Assembly: GCF_034190915.1 (NCBI RefSeq)
Contig: NW_026947485.1
Span: 131,642,337-131,706,336, forward strand
Reading direction: 5' to 3'
Origin: Cavia porcellus
Lineage: Eukaryota > Chordata > Mammalia > Rodentia > Caviidae
Length of the DNA stretch: 64,000 bases
Part shown: one piece after another, positions 48,445 through 59,176 of the stretch
Layout of the letters: the number at the start of each line of letters is the position of its first letter
Position numbering within the stretch: position 1 is the stretch's first letter
Program-made: the position numbers and the translations under genes
The notes under the pieces: model-generated
Seen by the model: the letters and a program-made list of their open reading frames with translations, nothing else
What the model was told of the DNA's origin: nothing
Database searches by the model: none

Positions 48445-48480
48445 AAAAAAGGTGTCACAGGGCCTCTTCCAGACTCATCG
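48445..48480 (+). CDS. CAST: Calpastatin repeat 1 linker exon, 12 codons
   Basis: Encodes KKGVTGPLPDSS; human KKEGITGPPADSS, so one residue shorter. Smallest exon in the window (36 bp), linking B and C of repeat 1. Acceptor TTTCTTTCAG at 48444 is strong, donor TCG|GTGAGT at 48481 is consensus. Phase 0. Confidence 0.95.
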
Positions 48481-48962
48481 GTGAGTTTACCCAAAGGGCT
48501 CCTAATATACAAATCAGTGTTGTCTTTATCTTTGGTTGGGATAAGAGGGCTACCATTTCTGTGTTGGGGATCATGACTAAACTCATTTCTAAACCAGATG
48601 GTGTTTTTGTCTGTTCAGAGAAGGAAGATGGTGTGACGTCATATTAGTTTTGTTTCTCCTCCTGTGTAGCTTTTTTTAGAGGCGGGAGAATAGAGCCAAG
48701 AAAGTATTAACAATAACAATAAATCAGAAGATTAGTAACAATAGAATGCATATATCCTACCATGTAATTTTTAAAGAGTTGAAGAGGAAAATTGAACACC
48801 AATTTCTTTGCAAATATGAGCTTTGATCTGAGTTATTCCATTCATATATCTCATTTGATAGTGAAGGAATGCAAAAATACTTTCTTCTTTTGTTGATTTT
48901 GCCATCTCTTCTCTGACTTGAATGACTCCTATAAGTTAGGACCCTGCTGCGTGTTTCTTTAG
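48481..48962 (+). other. Short CAST intron (482 bp)
   Basis: AT-rich, no repeats recognised. Confidence 0.85.
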
Positions 48963-49058
48963 GAACCCATGGGGACTGATGATGATGCTATAGCCGCTTT
49001 GTCATCTGACTTCACCTGCAGTTCCCCTACTGCTGGCGGAGAGAAAACTGACAAACAG
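48963..49058 (+). CDS. CAST: Calpastatin repeat 1, subdomain C exon, 32 codons
   Basis: Encodes [20 protein letters not shown] then [22 protein letters not shown] fits the C pattern LxxLSxDF, the amphipathic helix that binds the EF-hand domain of the calpain small subunit. Human reads [23 protein letters not shown]. Acceptor TTTCTTTAG at 48962, donor CAG|GTATTG at 49059. Length 96 bp, phase 0. The next exon follows after only 104 bp. Confidence 0.97.
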
Positions 49059-49162
49059 GTATTGTTCCTAGTGCTGTTAAGAAGAATTCAGTAGAATGTT
49101 TTAGTTCTGGTTGTTAAATTTCCCTCGACTGTAAACCTGATCATTTGTGTTTCATTCTTCAG

Positions 49163-49252
49163 AGATCTACGGGGGAAGTTTTAAAAGCTCAGTCTGCTAG
49201 AGTAATCGGAAGTGCTGCTCCCCCCCAGGAGAAAAAACGAAAAGTAGAGGAG
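49163..49252 (+). CDS. CAST: Calpastatin inter-repeat exon with KKRK motif, 30 codons
   Basis: Encodes [20 protein letters not shown] then [10 protein letters not shown]. It matches human [29 protein letters not shown]. It begins the linker into repeat 2. The EKKRKVE core resembles a monopartite nuclear-localisation signal (inference; conserved in human). Acceptor CTTCAG at 49162, donor GAG|GTACCG at 49253, which lacks G at +5 and is weak; an antisense SINE begins about 15 bp beyond it. Length 90 bp, phase 0. Confidence 0.95.
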
Positions 49253-49267
49253 GTACCGATCATTTCT

Positions 49268-49488
49268 TTTGGTTGCTTTTTCTGTTTTCCTCCAGTACTG
49301 AGAATTGAACCACGGGCCTTTGCACTGAGCTATATAGCATTGAGCTATATTCTAGCCTCTTTTGAAATTTTGATATAATGTCTCACTAAGTCACTAATTT
49401 ACCCAGGGTGGGCTTGAACTCTCAATCCTCTTGCCTCAGGCTCCTAGAGCATTGGGTTTATAGTCATGAGTCATTGTGCTCAGCTAAT
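49268..49488 (-). mobile_element. B4-like composite SINE (ID plus B1), antisense
   Basis: The ID half ('cagtactgagaattgaacca', 'gcactgagctatatagcatt') is followed by a B1-like half ('gtctcactaagtcactaatt', 'gggcttgaactctcaatcct', 'ttgtgctcagct'). Sits just after the donor at 49253. Confidence 0.75.
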
Positions 49489-49539
49489 AATTTCTTCTTT
49501 GAAAATAACCATGGTCCACCTGACCTTGCTCTTGCTTAT

Positions 49540-50352
49540 TCAGAATAACCCTAGGAGGGCGTTTCGCATAGTGAGGAGCAGGTTTCCTCCCCCAGCTCTG
49601 TGTAGAAGCCGATGAGGCTGTTTGATCCTCTTTCCGGACAAGCCTGTGAGCTTCTGTAAATCCTCGTGAATGAGTTTTGTGCAGGCTTCTTGGTTGTGAT
49701 CCAAGTCCATCTCACCATTACAATACACAGAGGAGCAGAAAACAGAATTGCACTCACTGGACATAAATTCTTCAGCTTGATTTTGAGCCACATATATCAT
49801 TAGAGGGATATCACTGTCACTTTTTCTGCCCACTCTCTTAACCACAGTCAACTGCCTTCCTTCTCCTAAGTCCTGAGGCGCCAAGAGTTAAGACTTCCAT
49901 TCAGTCCATTCTGCAACTCTGGGCTGGTTGACAGAGTCCAGATAATGCAAAGGACAGTTTCTATCAGAGCTGCTTCTGCATCTGCTCTCCCAGAATGGAG
50001 AATTCATTTTTATCTGGCTGACTGGGGGAACGGGTGAGCGCCACACCCTAAGAGAAGGAGTTCCTTCCACCATGAGCCATTGTGGCTCCGGAGAAGACAG
50101 CGGCGACCAGGCCCACTTCAGGTTTCCCTGCTTTCTGAGCATTTCTGGTTTGCTGAAGGGCAGAGCTTGGAGACACACTTGGAGAGACACGTTTTCACAG
50201 GACAGTGAAAGTTCACTACCTGCAGCTTTATTTTGATAAGGATATTTTATATTAATATAATAATTTGTGTAGTTATACTTCTGACCTGCAAAATAAGAGG
50301 TGAAGGAAACCCTGGAAAGGGCTCTTATTATAGCAACGTGTCCCAGCCACAA
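49540..50352 (-). other. Unrecognised minus-strand open frame, about 270 codons with one stop
   Basis: Two minus-strand open frames (50352-49888 and 49884-49540) lie in the same frame, separated by one stop codon at 49888-49890 plus one codon. The rightmost part is preceded by CTTATTTTGCAG, an acceptor-like sequence on the minus strand (near 50285). The product has several Cys, Trp and N-x-S/T positions and no signal peptide, transmembrane segment or family signature that I recognise. The span is locally GC-richer, which favours chance open frames. It could be a decayed retrocopy, an ERV fragment or coincidence. Confidence 0.25.
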
Positions 50353-50546
50353 CTTTAACTCACTGGTAAGTTCTTTTTCCTTCCTCTCTTTCGCTTAGAT
50401 TTCAAAAAATTGCCTTCCTAAGTATTTTCCCAATCCACAATTCATCTTTTATCTTTAAAACGTGTATTTCACAAAGAAGAAATAGATTACATGGGCTCAG
50501 GAGAGATTTTCTTGTTTTCACACCCAAAATTTCTCACTTTTAACAG

Positions 50547-50648
50547 GATGCTATGAGTGATCAAGCAGTTGAGGCCCTGTCAGCTTCACTGGGTACCCGG
50601 GAACCGGAACCTGAGCTCGACCTCAGCTCTCTTAAGGAAGTCGATGAG
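50547..50648 (+). CDS. CAST: Calpastatin repeat 2, subdomain A exon, 34 codons
   Basis: Encodes [20 protein letters not shown] then [28 protein letters not shown] is the A helix of repeat 2 (human [15 protein letters not shown]). Acceptor TTTTAACAG at 50546, donor GAG|GTACTG at 50649. Length 102 bp, phase 0, the same size as the A exon of repeat 3 at 60858. Confidence 0.97.
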
Positions 50649-53573
50649 GTACTGACTTTGGAGCTGATAGACGCAGCTTATTAGCCTGTACAAAACTGGA
50701 TGCTTTGCATATGTTTAAAATTCTTGCATGGGTTTCATTTTATTGGGACTTAAAAATGAGCTACTTTTCATTTGGCCTTGGTTTGAGATCTGGTTCATTT
50801 AAGCATTTATTACTGGTAGTTAGGAACCAGGAGAGTTATTTGAGTGTATATTTGAGATGAGTATAATGTCCTCTCTCAAAGCTTAAATAGTACCTGACTA
50901 AACAAGATAACAGCAGACTGTGAGAAAGAGCGAGATCTGTTTGCTTTCACAGAAATCATTAATTTGCATTTTCTGAAGGGTTCTAAGCAAATCTCTTTAC
51001 AAGGAGGGAGATTATGAAAGGTTGGGAAAATCCTTACATTTCTATAGGGGAAGATGTTGAAGAATTTGTCTCAAATGAGAATAAAATCAACAAGAACTCC
51101 TCACCAGAGGGCTCCTGCACATGCAGAGTGTGGTCCCCGTGAGTGTTTATCTCGCCAGCCTTTGAGACTCCAGCAAGAGTTCTGAGCCAACACCACTTGT
51201 CTCTGCTCTGGGAGGGCCTTGCTATTAGATTATAGTTTTGGTAGAATTTTTCAACTTGATTCTCTGAGGAAAAAGAGAGGGAAAGAAGAGTTGCCAGTTC
51301 CCAACAGGTCATGTCTTAGGGGAGGAAGAAATAACCCTATCAGCTCAGGGAAGGGAAGCTGGCAGGTGCCTGTCACAATGCCCCTGCCTCTGATGTCACT
51401 TCCTGTTCTAAGTCGTCATCATCACTGACTCAGGAATCGTTCCCCAGAGCTGGTCTACGATGGGACAGTTTCTGTCTTCTACTTCCTTGGAGGGCTCCCT
51501 GGCCACAGTGTGGTACAACAACCTTCATGACAGAGAACACCAGGGAGCAGGAGAGGCAGTCCCTGTCTTTCAAGTAATGTATTGGGAAGAAAGGGAACCA
51601 TGACTGGTACACCTTGCAAAGTGTACTTTAAGTAGTCACATAGACTCCGCAACATCGCAAGGAAAAGATGGTCCTGACAGAACTCGGGGGACTTGCTTGG
51701 GAGACTGGATTAAGTGGTGGTTTCACTACCCTAAGGCTACACAGGAATGAATTACACTTTTGCCTTAGGATTTTTACAAACACAGTGATTTTATAAGGCA
51801 GTAAATGTGGACAGGAAAGATATAAGCATAATATAAATCCCAGGGCAAAAGGAATCTTACAGCAACTAAAACCAGATGAGTAGATGTTAAAAGTGACATA
51901 AAAAGAACTTATAAAGTAGTATGCGTAACTGGTTTGGAGGTGAGTGGGAAATGTATTCCTGTTTCCTCTAGGAAAGTGTGGAACAGCAGCAAACTAAAAT
52001 TCTAGCAAAAAGAGCTCCTTTTGCACACTTATAGGGCATTCTAGTTTTCTCTTTTAATCTGTCCAAAACATAAATATTCCTTGGGGCTATCTTTTAGTTC
52101 TTTAGATTCTTGAACTAAATTCACAGTCCTTGATGGTGGGTCTTTACAACCTGAAAATGTAGTCTGAGGTTTTGATAAAATTGCTAACATTTGCTGGCAC
52201 TCAGGGGTCCAGTACCAAACTCGGGCAGATTCACTGCTCCAGAGAGCTCTAAGAAAAGTGTCATACTCCAAAGAAGAGACCCGTGCCTGATGAATTTTTA
52301 TATTGCAGTGTATCATAACATAAATTAAATGTTTATTGTATAATAATGTTTACTGAGAGTCCCCTCCCATTTTTAGGTGGAGTTACATCACCCAATGTTA
52401 TTTCAGTTTGATAGACCTTTTTCCCAATGCCCATAGTGTGAAATTGGTAAGACAGATATTTCAGAAATATTAGAATCAAAGGAAAAGCAGAGGTTTAGGA
52501 GCCCACACTTCCCGCTGTCCATCCGCAGCCCAGAGTGTAGTGAGAAAGGCAGTCTCACTATATAGGTGGCCCTGGCTGTTCATGAAGGCTTTATGGCCAA
52601 AAAGACCTTATATACAAATCCCTGAAACCGAGGGTAATACTACCTAATAAAACTTCCCCATATGCTGCACTGGAATAAAACTGGACAGTTGAACAGAAAC
52701 CTTTTATCCCTTAATGAGGGTTCCCACAGAAAATAAAGCTACAATTCCAGACCTTAAAGTAGAAACTTACTAGAAGTGCCTAATAAATTTTAAAAATTAA
52801 TCACCTAATGAATCAAGCAGGAAATGCAGTCATGAGTGACAAGTACATAGAAACAGTGGATGGAGTTAGGAGACTTCCCCTTGGTTTGTGAATTAAAGTC
52901 ATGGCTTTATACAGATACTGATTATTACATATTATAGAATATGTCCCTACTCACCAGTACATTAAACTGCAAATGTTATGTCCTCTAAGTCTGTAATCTA
53001 TGCTGCAACTACACTTTAATTTGTAATATAAACAGTTGTTCATGGTTCAGTAAATAGCGAAGCCCTGGCAATAGTGAAGGAAGTCTTTTTTTAAAGGTTT
53101 GCACCAGTTTATGCATCAGCCAAGATCTGTGATGAGATGCTTCTGCCATCTCTGAACTGGGTATGAGAGTCCATTGTGCGCGCTCTCCACGCTTTAGATA
53201 ACTGCCTCATTGACTCAGGCAGATAAAGGCTATTACAATAACTGCAGCTAACTTCCACCCAGTGCTCTCTATCTTCCAAGGATCCTTTCTTTACTTTTCT
53301 CTAGTGATCCAGTAAGCTTGGTGAGGATTGTTAGAGTCACATTTTACAGCTGAATAAAGCAGACCGAAGACTGGCTGGGTGACTCCCTCTTGTACTGTCT
53401 CCTCTGCTGCCCTGATTCTAGCTGCTCACCATGGCCTTGGGCTTCATAGTTTCTGGAGCTCTTCTGGATTCCAGGATCTGATTTGGTGTTCTGGGGAAGA
53501 CACAGGGCATGTGATACCATCTCATTTTACATGCATTATCCAACTACTTGCTTTTTATTTCCATTTTCATTAG
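50649..53573 (+). other. CAST intron
   Basis: 2.9 kb with one MIR fragment (53235-53375). Several modest minus-strand frames (51034-51312, 51430-51612, 52041-52316) have no recognised product. Otherwise nothing named. Confidence 0.75.
53235..53375 (-). repeat. MIR SINE fragment
   Basis: 'gtcacattttacagctgaat' and 'gactggctgggtgactc' fit the antisense MIR core, diverged. Confidence 0.45.
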
Positions 53574-53657
53574 GCAAAAGCTAAAGAAGAAAAACTAAAG
53601 AAGTGTGGTGAGGATGAGGAAACAGTGCCATCTGAATACAGGCTAAAACCAGCCACG
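53574..53657 (+). CDS. CAST: Calpastatin repeat 2, subdomain B exon, 28 codons
   Basis: Encodes [20 protein letters not shown] then EYRLKPAT. The B core is EETVPSEYR, against TIPPxYR in repeats 1 and 3. The Ser for the second Pro is also in human repeat 2 (TIPSEYR); the Val for Ile is not. Acceptor TCATTAG at 53573, donor ACG|GTACAG at 53658 (weak). Length 84 bp, phase 0, equal to the repeat 3 B exon. Confidence 0.97.
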
Positions 53658-54784
53658 GTACAGTCAGCCTAGCAACCGCGCACTTCCTGCTCCTTGGCGG
53701 CGTGCTTTGTTTTGTCTGTGTGCTATTTGCTTAATGACAAGTCTGTGCTTGCTCAGTTGTTAATTCTGAAAGCCCTGAGCCCTTTTTCTCCTCTGCTGTT
53801 ATGCAGTGGTTTGTCCTTGCCTGGCTTCCTGAGTGTGACCATGTTTTCGGTAACATTCCCACAAATTCAAGTCTTTTACTACGCACAGCACTTGACTCTG
53901 ACCCTTACAGCCTAAGGACAGTTTAGAAATAATGTTTTTTCTAACTGTAATATGAATAAAAAGTACCCTAAATCTTCTAAACCTCCATTTGTAAATGTAC
54001 AGTTCCTTAGTAATATCCTCAGTATTGAGGTAGTTGTGCCGTTCTGATTTATGGTGAGAATGGTGGACTATCATTACATATCTGATTTATCTTTGGAAAT
54101 ACATATAAATGTGAGATAGAAATTAGCAGTGATTCATACATATCTACATCTGAAAATTTTTCATTTTTTGAAATCTTCTAAATTGTGAAACTTCATACTT
54201 AAAAATGCTAAGTAGTATTGATTACAAAAATGATAAGTGTGATATATATCTTTTCACCCTGAGTTGGAGAATTAAGACTTTAAAAACATTTTTCCATTAT
54301 GTGGTTACACTTTTATTCCTCAAAGATCATTTATAAAAATTATTATTGCACTGCCCTAACAAGTAGCAAACAGCTTTTTCTGTAACTTCTTTGTTTTTCT
54401 TTTTAATTTTGTGGTACTGTGGATGAAGTGCAGACCCTCCAGACTGACCACATTCCTATTCCTTTTTTATTTATATCTGTTTTGGAGACATGATCTTCCT
54501 GATTTGCTGTTACTCGAGCTGGGCTCAAACTTGTAATCTTGTTTCTGTTTCATCAGCAACTTCTAATGGGAAATAAATGTGCATCATATTTGGTCTTGAT
54601 TTTCATAGCTCAGCTCGTTCTAATGCTTTATAAAAACTAAATCTAAATCATAAATGTACTCAAATATAAGAAAAACAAGCATATATCTGATCTTATATCC
54701 TGGAATTCTCAAAACCAAATGCAATGGAAAATATAAGCAAAATTCTCAGTTTTATTTCCAATGACTTTTCAATTTTGCTTACAG
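53658..54784 (+). other. CAST intron
   Basis: AT-rich; one B4-like SINE (54405-54575). Nothing else recognised. Confidence 0.8.
54405..54575 (-). mobile_element. B4-like SINE, antisense, diverged
   Basis: 'tttgtggtactgtggatgaa' (ID half) followed by 'ttggagacatgatcttcctg' and 'gagctgggctcaaacttgta' (B1 half). Confidence 0.5.
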
Positions 54785-54832
54785 GATAAAGATGGAAAAC
54801 CACTATTGCCAGAGCCTGAAGAAAAACCTAAG
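54785..54832 (+). CDS. CAST: Calpastatin repeat 2 DKDGKPLLP linker exon, 16 codons
   Basis: Encodes DKDGKPLLPEPEEKPK, identical in this motif to human. It connects B and C of repeat 2. Acceptor TTGCTTACAG at 54784. The donor is AAG|GTTGGA at 54833, with T at +3 and A at +6, unlike the purine at +3 found in the other donors here. At 48 bp, phase 0, it can be skipped without a frameshift. Confidence 0.96.
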
Positions 54833-55553
54833 GTTGGAAAAAAAATGTTTTGTTTTTTATGATACTTTAGACAGATCAGACTTTGCAACGGAGACCTAAG
54901 ACCACCTTCATGTTGAGAGGGAAAACTTTTGATGGTGACATTTGACTGATATCTTTGGCTCCTCTTGATATATTCCAATGATTATTTGTTATTAAATTAT
55001 TAGTAGGCTGTGAGTTTCTAGGACACCCCCACTGAACATTGGGAGCTGACGCTGACAGAGCTCTTCGATGAGATTGTTAGTACTTACAGAATTTCATCTA
55101 CTTACAACCCAAGCTAAGAGTACCACATCCCCTGAAAGATGGAGGAAATTAGAACATTTCCATCAGAAATACACAGCAGCATCAGAAAAAAATACATGAC
55201 CTGGGTTTTTTTCTGATTTATTAAGCAAAGAAAGTTACTAAGAAAGCAAGTCATATAATAATCAATTTATTCGAAGAGAATTCTTCTGTAGTTAAAATAC
55301 CAAGAAAACTTGTAATTAAACAAACCATGCTTTTTGTAGTACTGCTGATTTATTCAGTATTCCTTGCTTGTTTCCTGACATTTTCATCTTGCATTGATAA
55401 ATGAAAAATAGGCCCTGTATAAGTTAGATTCTGGTTTTAGATCCTAAAATATGGCCTGATACATGTTAACCAGGAAAATATTACTCTAGGAAAACATGCT
55501 TTTCCAAAGTAAAAACAGTTACTTCATAATATACAGTGTTTCTTATGTTACAG
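54833..55553 (+). other. CAST intron
   Basis: AT-rich; no repeats recognised. A weak pyrimidine tract (TTTCTTATGTTACAG) precedes the next exon. Confidence 0.8.
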
Positions 55554-55649
55554 CTCCTGAGTGAATCAGAACTCATTGATGAACTTTCAGAAGACTTTGA
55601 CCGTGCTAAACATAAAGAGAAACAATCTAAGCCAACTGAAAAAACAGAA
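55554..55649 (+). CDS. CAST: Calpastatin repeat 2, subdomain C exon, 32 codons
   Basis: Encodes [20 protein letters not shown] then [23 protein letters not shown] is the repeat 2 C helix, identical to human over this core. The exon opens with LL where human has PR. Acceptor GTTACAG at 55553, donor GAA|GTATGT at 55650. Length 96 bp, phase 0. The frame stays open for about 30 codons into the intron before a stop, so intron retention would truncate the protein. Confidence 0.97.
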
Positions 55650-57229
55650 GTATGTTTCTGGAAATGTGAATCTCTGGTTTTGAGAGATTTTTATGTTTTT
55701 TTAATCTTAAACTCTGTGAAATCAAAACTATTTTAACATGGAGTTGGCTGAGAAGCCCTTTGTGCCGTCTTTTAGACACGCAGTTTTTGCCTTATCTTTT
55801 TCTGGAAGTGTTTTCTTTCCCCATGCTAAGCCTGATATTCTTGCAACTGGAGTCCTGCAGTTATTCCTTCAGGGAAGGCCTCAGATCCGTGCTTTCCTGT
55901 CTATTTCTGCTTCTGCCATGGACACCACTGAAGTTGCTGTCACCTCTGCCCTCGGGATCTCAGTGGTTTTTTCAATTTCTTTCTCCCCCATCATTCATGG
56001 TCACCAGAATGATTCTTTCTGAAGCCTGTTGTGATCACATCATTCCCCTGCCCTCCACCTGGAGTTTCCTATTCCCTACAAAACAAAAGTTCCCACTAAA
56101 GCTTTCTGGAATGTTCCAGCTTCAGTCCCTGCCAATCAGGCTCTTTGCATCACTCAGTGACAAACATGGGTATCACCAAGGTTTTTCTTACTCAGATTCT
56201 TTTGCCTGAAACAAACTTTCCTCCTAACTCTGGGGCAACTGAAGTCTTACTCTTCTAAGGTTCTGTTGAAATATGGCCTTTCTTTATCTCCTGCTTTTCC
56301 CTCCCTTAAGCATACCACCCTTCTAGTCTGTATTAAGGCGACTTCTACAAGGGCCATGGGCTGTGGGTGTTTTTATATATCCCTGTTAAAGCATTTGAAG
56401 CAAGTTTTAGATTTATTAGTCTTTCATCTCTAACATTAACATGTAGCATTAAATGGGCAATAAGTTCTTTAAAAGAGGAGGTCACACCCTGTCGATCATA
56501 TGCTGGGTACCTTGCGTGTAGGACAGGCTTTTGAAAATAACTGAATTTAAAACAATTTCATTTTTTATTCCTCTGCTAAGATAGTATATTGGTTCAACTT
56601 TAGCATGCACTTGGATTACCTGGAAAGTTTATTAAAACATGACTTGCAGGATTCTATCTCTAGAATTTCTACTTTATTACACTGGGTAGAATCTGTTTTC
56701 TAGCAAGTTCCCTGGTAGTTCTGATGCTGTTAGTCCTGAGAACAGCTGGAACAAAAGTGCAACTTTGAATTCATTCATACATAGCTATTTCTAATTTGCA
56801 GTGTGATATATATATATATTTGTTTAATATTGTATTACATAATAAATACATTTTACTTTTACATATTATGACATTTAATATAAATAAAATAATACAAATT
56901 AAAACAATAATTTCTCAAATGTGTGGAATTGACAGTATACCCAGGTATTGTGCATAGCACATCTTGTGTGTTATCTCACTTAATAAGCTTCGTATCAACC
57001 CTAGAGTTCTAGGTAGTAGCATTGTTCTCACCTCTGCAGTTGTAGAAACAGTCTCCAAGTTGAAATAATGATAGTTGAAGACTTTAATATGTTTTGACAA
57101 TCTTCAGGCATTCAAGAGAATCGTGCTCATAACGTGTAATTTCAGAGTGTCATGCCAGTTTATCGGTACTGTCTTATTAACCAGCTATTTCTGAAGTTAT
57201 TCACAGTACTGGCTTCTTTCTTTCTCCAG
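55650..57229 (+). other. CAST intron
   Basis: Contains a moderately GC-rich stretch (55740-56460) with L2-like character and overlapping plus-strand open frames of 94 and 149 codons. Neither has a recognisable product. A (TA)n run is at about 56808-56820. The rest is AT-rich. Confidence 0.7.
55800..56420 (-). repeat. Possible ancient LINE-2 fragment
   Basis: 'ctccacctggagtttcctat', 'cttactcttctaaggttctg' and 'tctttatctcctgcttttcc' recall antisense L2 3'-end sequence. Highly diverged, low confidence. Confidence 0.25.
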
Positions 57230-57325
57230 AAATCGAAGGCTGCTGCCCCAGTCCCTGTGGTAGAGGTGGTGTCTTCCTCCTCGATGTGTAGCATACAGGC
57301 GGTGCCCGCCAAGCCAGCTTCCACG
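57230..57325 (+). CDS. CAST: Calpastatin inter-repeat linker exon (2 to 3), 32 codons
   Basis: Encodes KSKAAAPVPVVEVVSSSSMC then SIQAVPAKPAST. It matches human [33 protein letters not shown], ending two residues earlier. Ala/Pro/Ser-rich linker with no inhibitory motif and the least conserved exon here. Acceptor TTTCTTTCTCCAG at 57229 is strong, donor ACG|GTGAGT at 57326 is consensus. A young antisense SINE insertion begins about 30 bp into the next intron. Length 96 bp, phase 0. Confidence 0.94.
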
Positions 57326-57368
57326 GTGAGTGATGCGGGCATGTCGTGAAATGTCTCAAGAAACTTTT

Positions 57369-57470
57369 TTTTTTTTTTGTCTTTTTCGTTTTTACCGGTA
57401 CCGGGGATCGAACTCACGACTGCCTGCTTGCAAGGCAGGTGCTTATGCTGCTGAGCTAAATCCCCAGCCC
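57369..57470 (-). mobile_element. Full-length young ID-like SINE next to a CAST donor
   Basis: 'gtctttttcgtttttaccgg', 'taccggggatcgaactcacg', 'actgcctgcttgcaaggcag' and 'gagctaaatccccagcccc'. Duplication ctcaagaaactttt (57355-57368) against ctcgagaaactttt (57471-57484), one mismatch. It is antisense, inserted into the first 50 bp of the intron. Confidence 0.95.
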
Positions 57471-59175
57471 CTCGAGAAACTTTTGTTCTTTCTCCCTTCA
57501 CTCTCTGCTGTACCTTACCATCTTACGATTTCTTTTATTCTAAGAAAATAAAGTTAAAATCTGATATTGCTATTCACTACTACCTGTTGTTCTTTGGGCT
57601 TCAGAAAAGTGCTGGAAATGCAGGCCAGATTTAAATTGTTAATTAAATTGCTATAAGCTGTGTTTTTCTTTCATCTTCTAAAATTATTTATACTTCCTTG
57701 GCTCTTGTCATAGCTGACAATAATCCTGAATAATCTTGCTTCTCCCTTTTTTGCATCTTTCAAGTCATTTTGGAGCCTGAGGCTATGTTTTCTACTGACT
57801 CTCCCAGTGGAATACGTAATTGCACCAAAATGATTATGACTTCTCTCCAGTTTCCCAGCTAAATTTTAAGAGGAAAGATTGACTCAATTTTTTTCATTTC
57901 CTTCTTCATTTTTTTTGTCTCCCTCTCACTTTCTAAATTTTTTGTGAATTACAGTATTTAATTAGTTGAATCTTTATTTCCTTTTGACTTCAGTTGGTGT
58001 TGTTTCCATTGGCTGATCATAAAATGTAATGCAAAGAACAACATTCTACTATATACTTCAGTGTGTAAATTGCATACTGAGTAGTTTCATCATCTGTGAT
58101 GCCACTGTTCTTTATACTTTGCACTATCTTCTCATTCAGTAATTACAAGGACACTAAAATCTGTCTGATCATCAGATGATGAGGGAAAGAGGAATGGAAG
58201 GAGAAATGAGGTGATGAGTTAACTTTGGGTGACCAGCCTAACATTTCATAGCTTCAACTGAAATCAGAGGTATCTCTGTTGTGTGATACGATTTGATCAT
58301 TCTTATGAAAAAGGGGCAGATGGAATGTGAGAAACAGCCCCTCTCCAGGGGGATTAGGAGGGGCTGTCAGGTAAAAGGCAGTGAGAAGTGGGAATAGCAC
58401 CATTTTCCAGGGAGGCCACTGAGCCAGGAAAGACCAGACCAGAAACGAGAAGGAAGCACTGGCCTGCATGGGATGTGTGCATTCAGTTGCTTAAGAAAAA
58501 GGGGCCTCAAAGATGGTGGAGCTCAAGTATTTGAGTGCTGTGGATTGCTGCCTCCTGCCCGGGAAGCACATGGTGCCAGCTGCAAATCCTGAGAGCCCCA
58601 GGTCTTCCTTCTGCCTCAGACAGGGCTTGATCCACCCCCATCCACCTATGAATGTCTTTGAGGTTTCTGGGTCTCTCTAAAAGCTTTTACTTGTGAGGGA
58701 CAGGCCACAGGCCATGGTCTTAAGAAAAGGAGGCAAGAGAATCCAGGGAGATCCAGTGACCAGCAAGAAGTAGTGACTGAAAGGAAAAAGACAACAGAGT
58801 AGCATTCCAGGGGTGAGCTCTTGGACCAAAACCTGTGCTGGGTATACATGCCAAATGTAATTGTCAGGGAGGGGTTGAGAAAGCTTGCCTTTCCAGCTTT
58901 GTTCTGGCCACAGACTATTAGACATTGGGTGCTTAGTGGATAGCAAAAGAGCTCTGGTCTACCTCTTCCCTGGAATCCTTTCCTGGGTCTCTACTCCACC
59001 TGTTCAGACCACAGTTGCCAAGGTTACTATCACTAAAACCATTGACGTTTGGGGATTTGACACGGTTGGAAACCAGGAAGAATAATGGTTATAAAGGTCA
59101 GAGGCCTCAAGAAAGCATGAGGATCAGTGTGTAAAGGGAAACAGATCAAGGAAGGAGGTGAATATGTAGCAGGGT

Positions 59176-59176
<1 letters not shown>

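Larger units (their letters stand above)
49253..50546 (+). other. CAST intron
   Basis: Proximal 230 bp is a B4-like SINE. Beyond it lies the minus-strand open frame described separately (49540-50352). Confidence 0.8.

Noticed and set aside
55738..56209. 94- and 149-codon plus-strand frames after the repeat 2 C exon, as a possible CAST alternative exon
   Set aside because: Not in frame continuity with the upstream exon, no matching acceptor or donor pair, and no resemblance to calpastatin. Probably old repeat-derived sequence.
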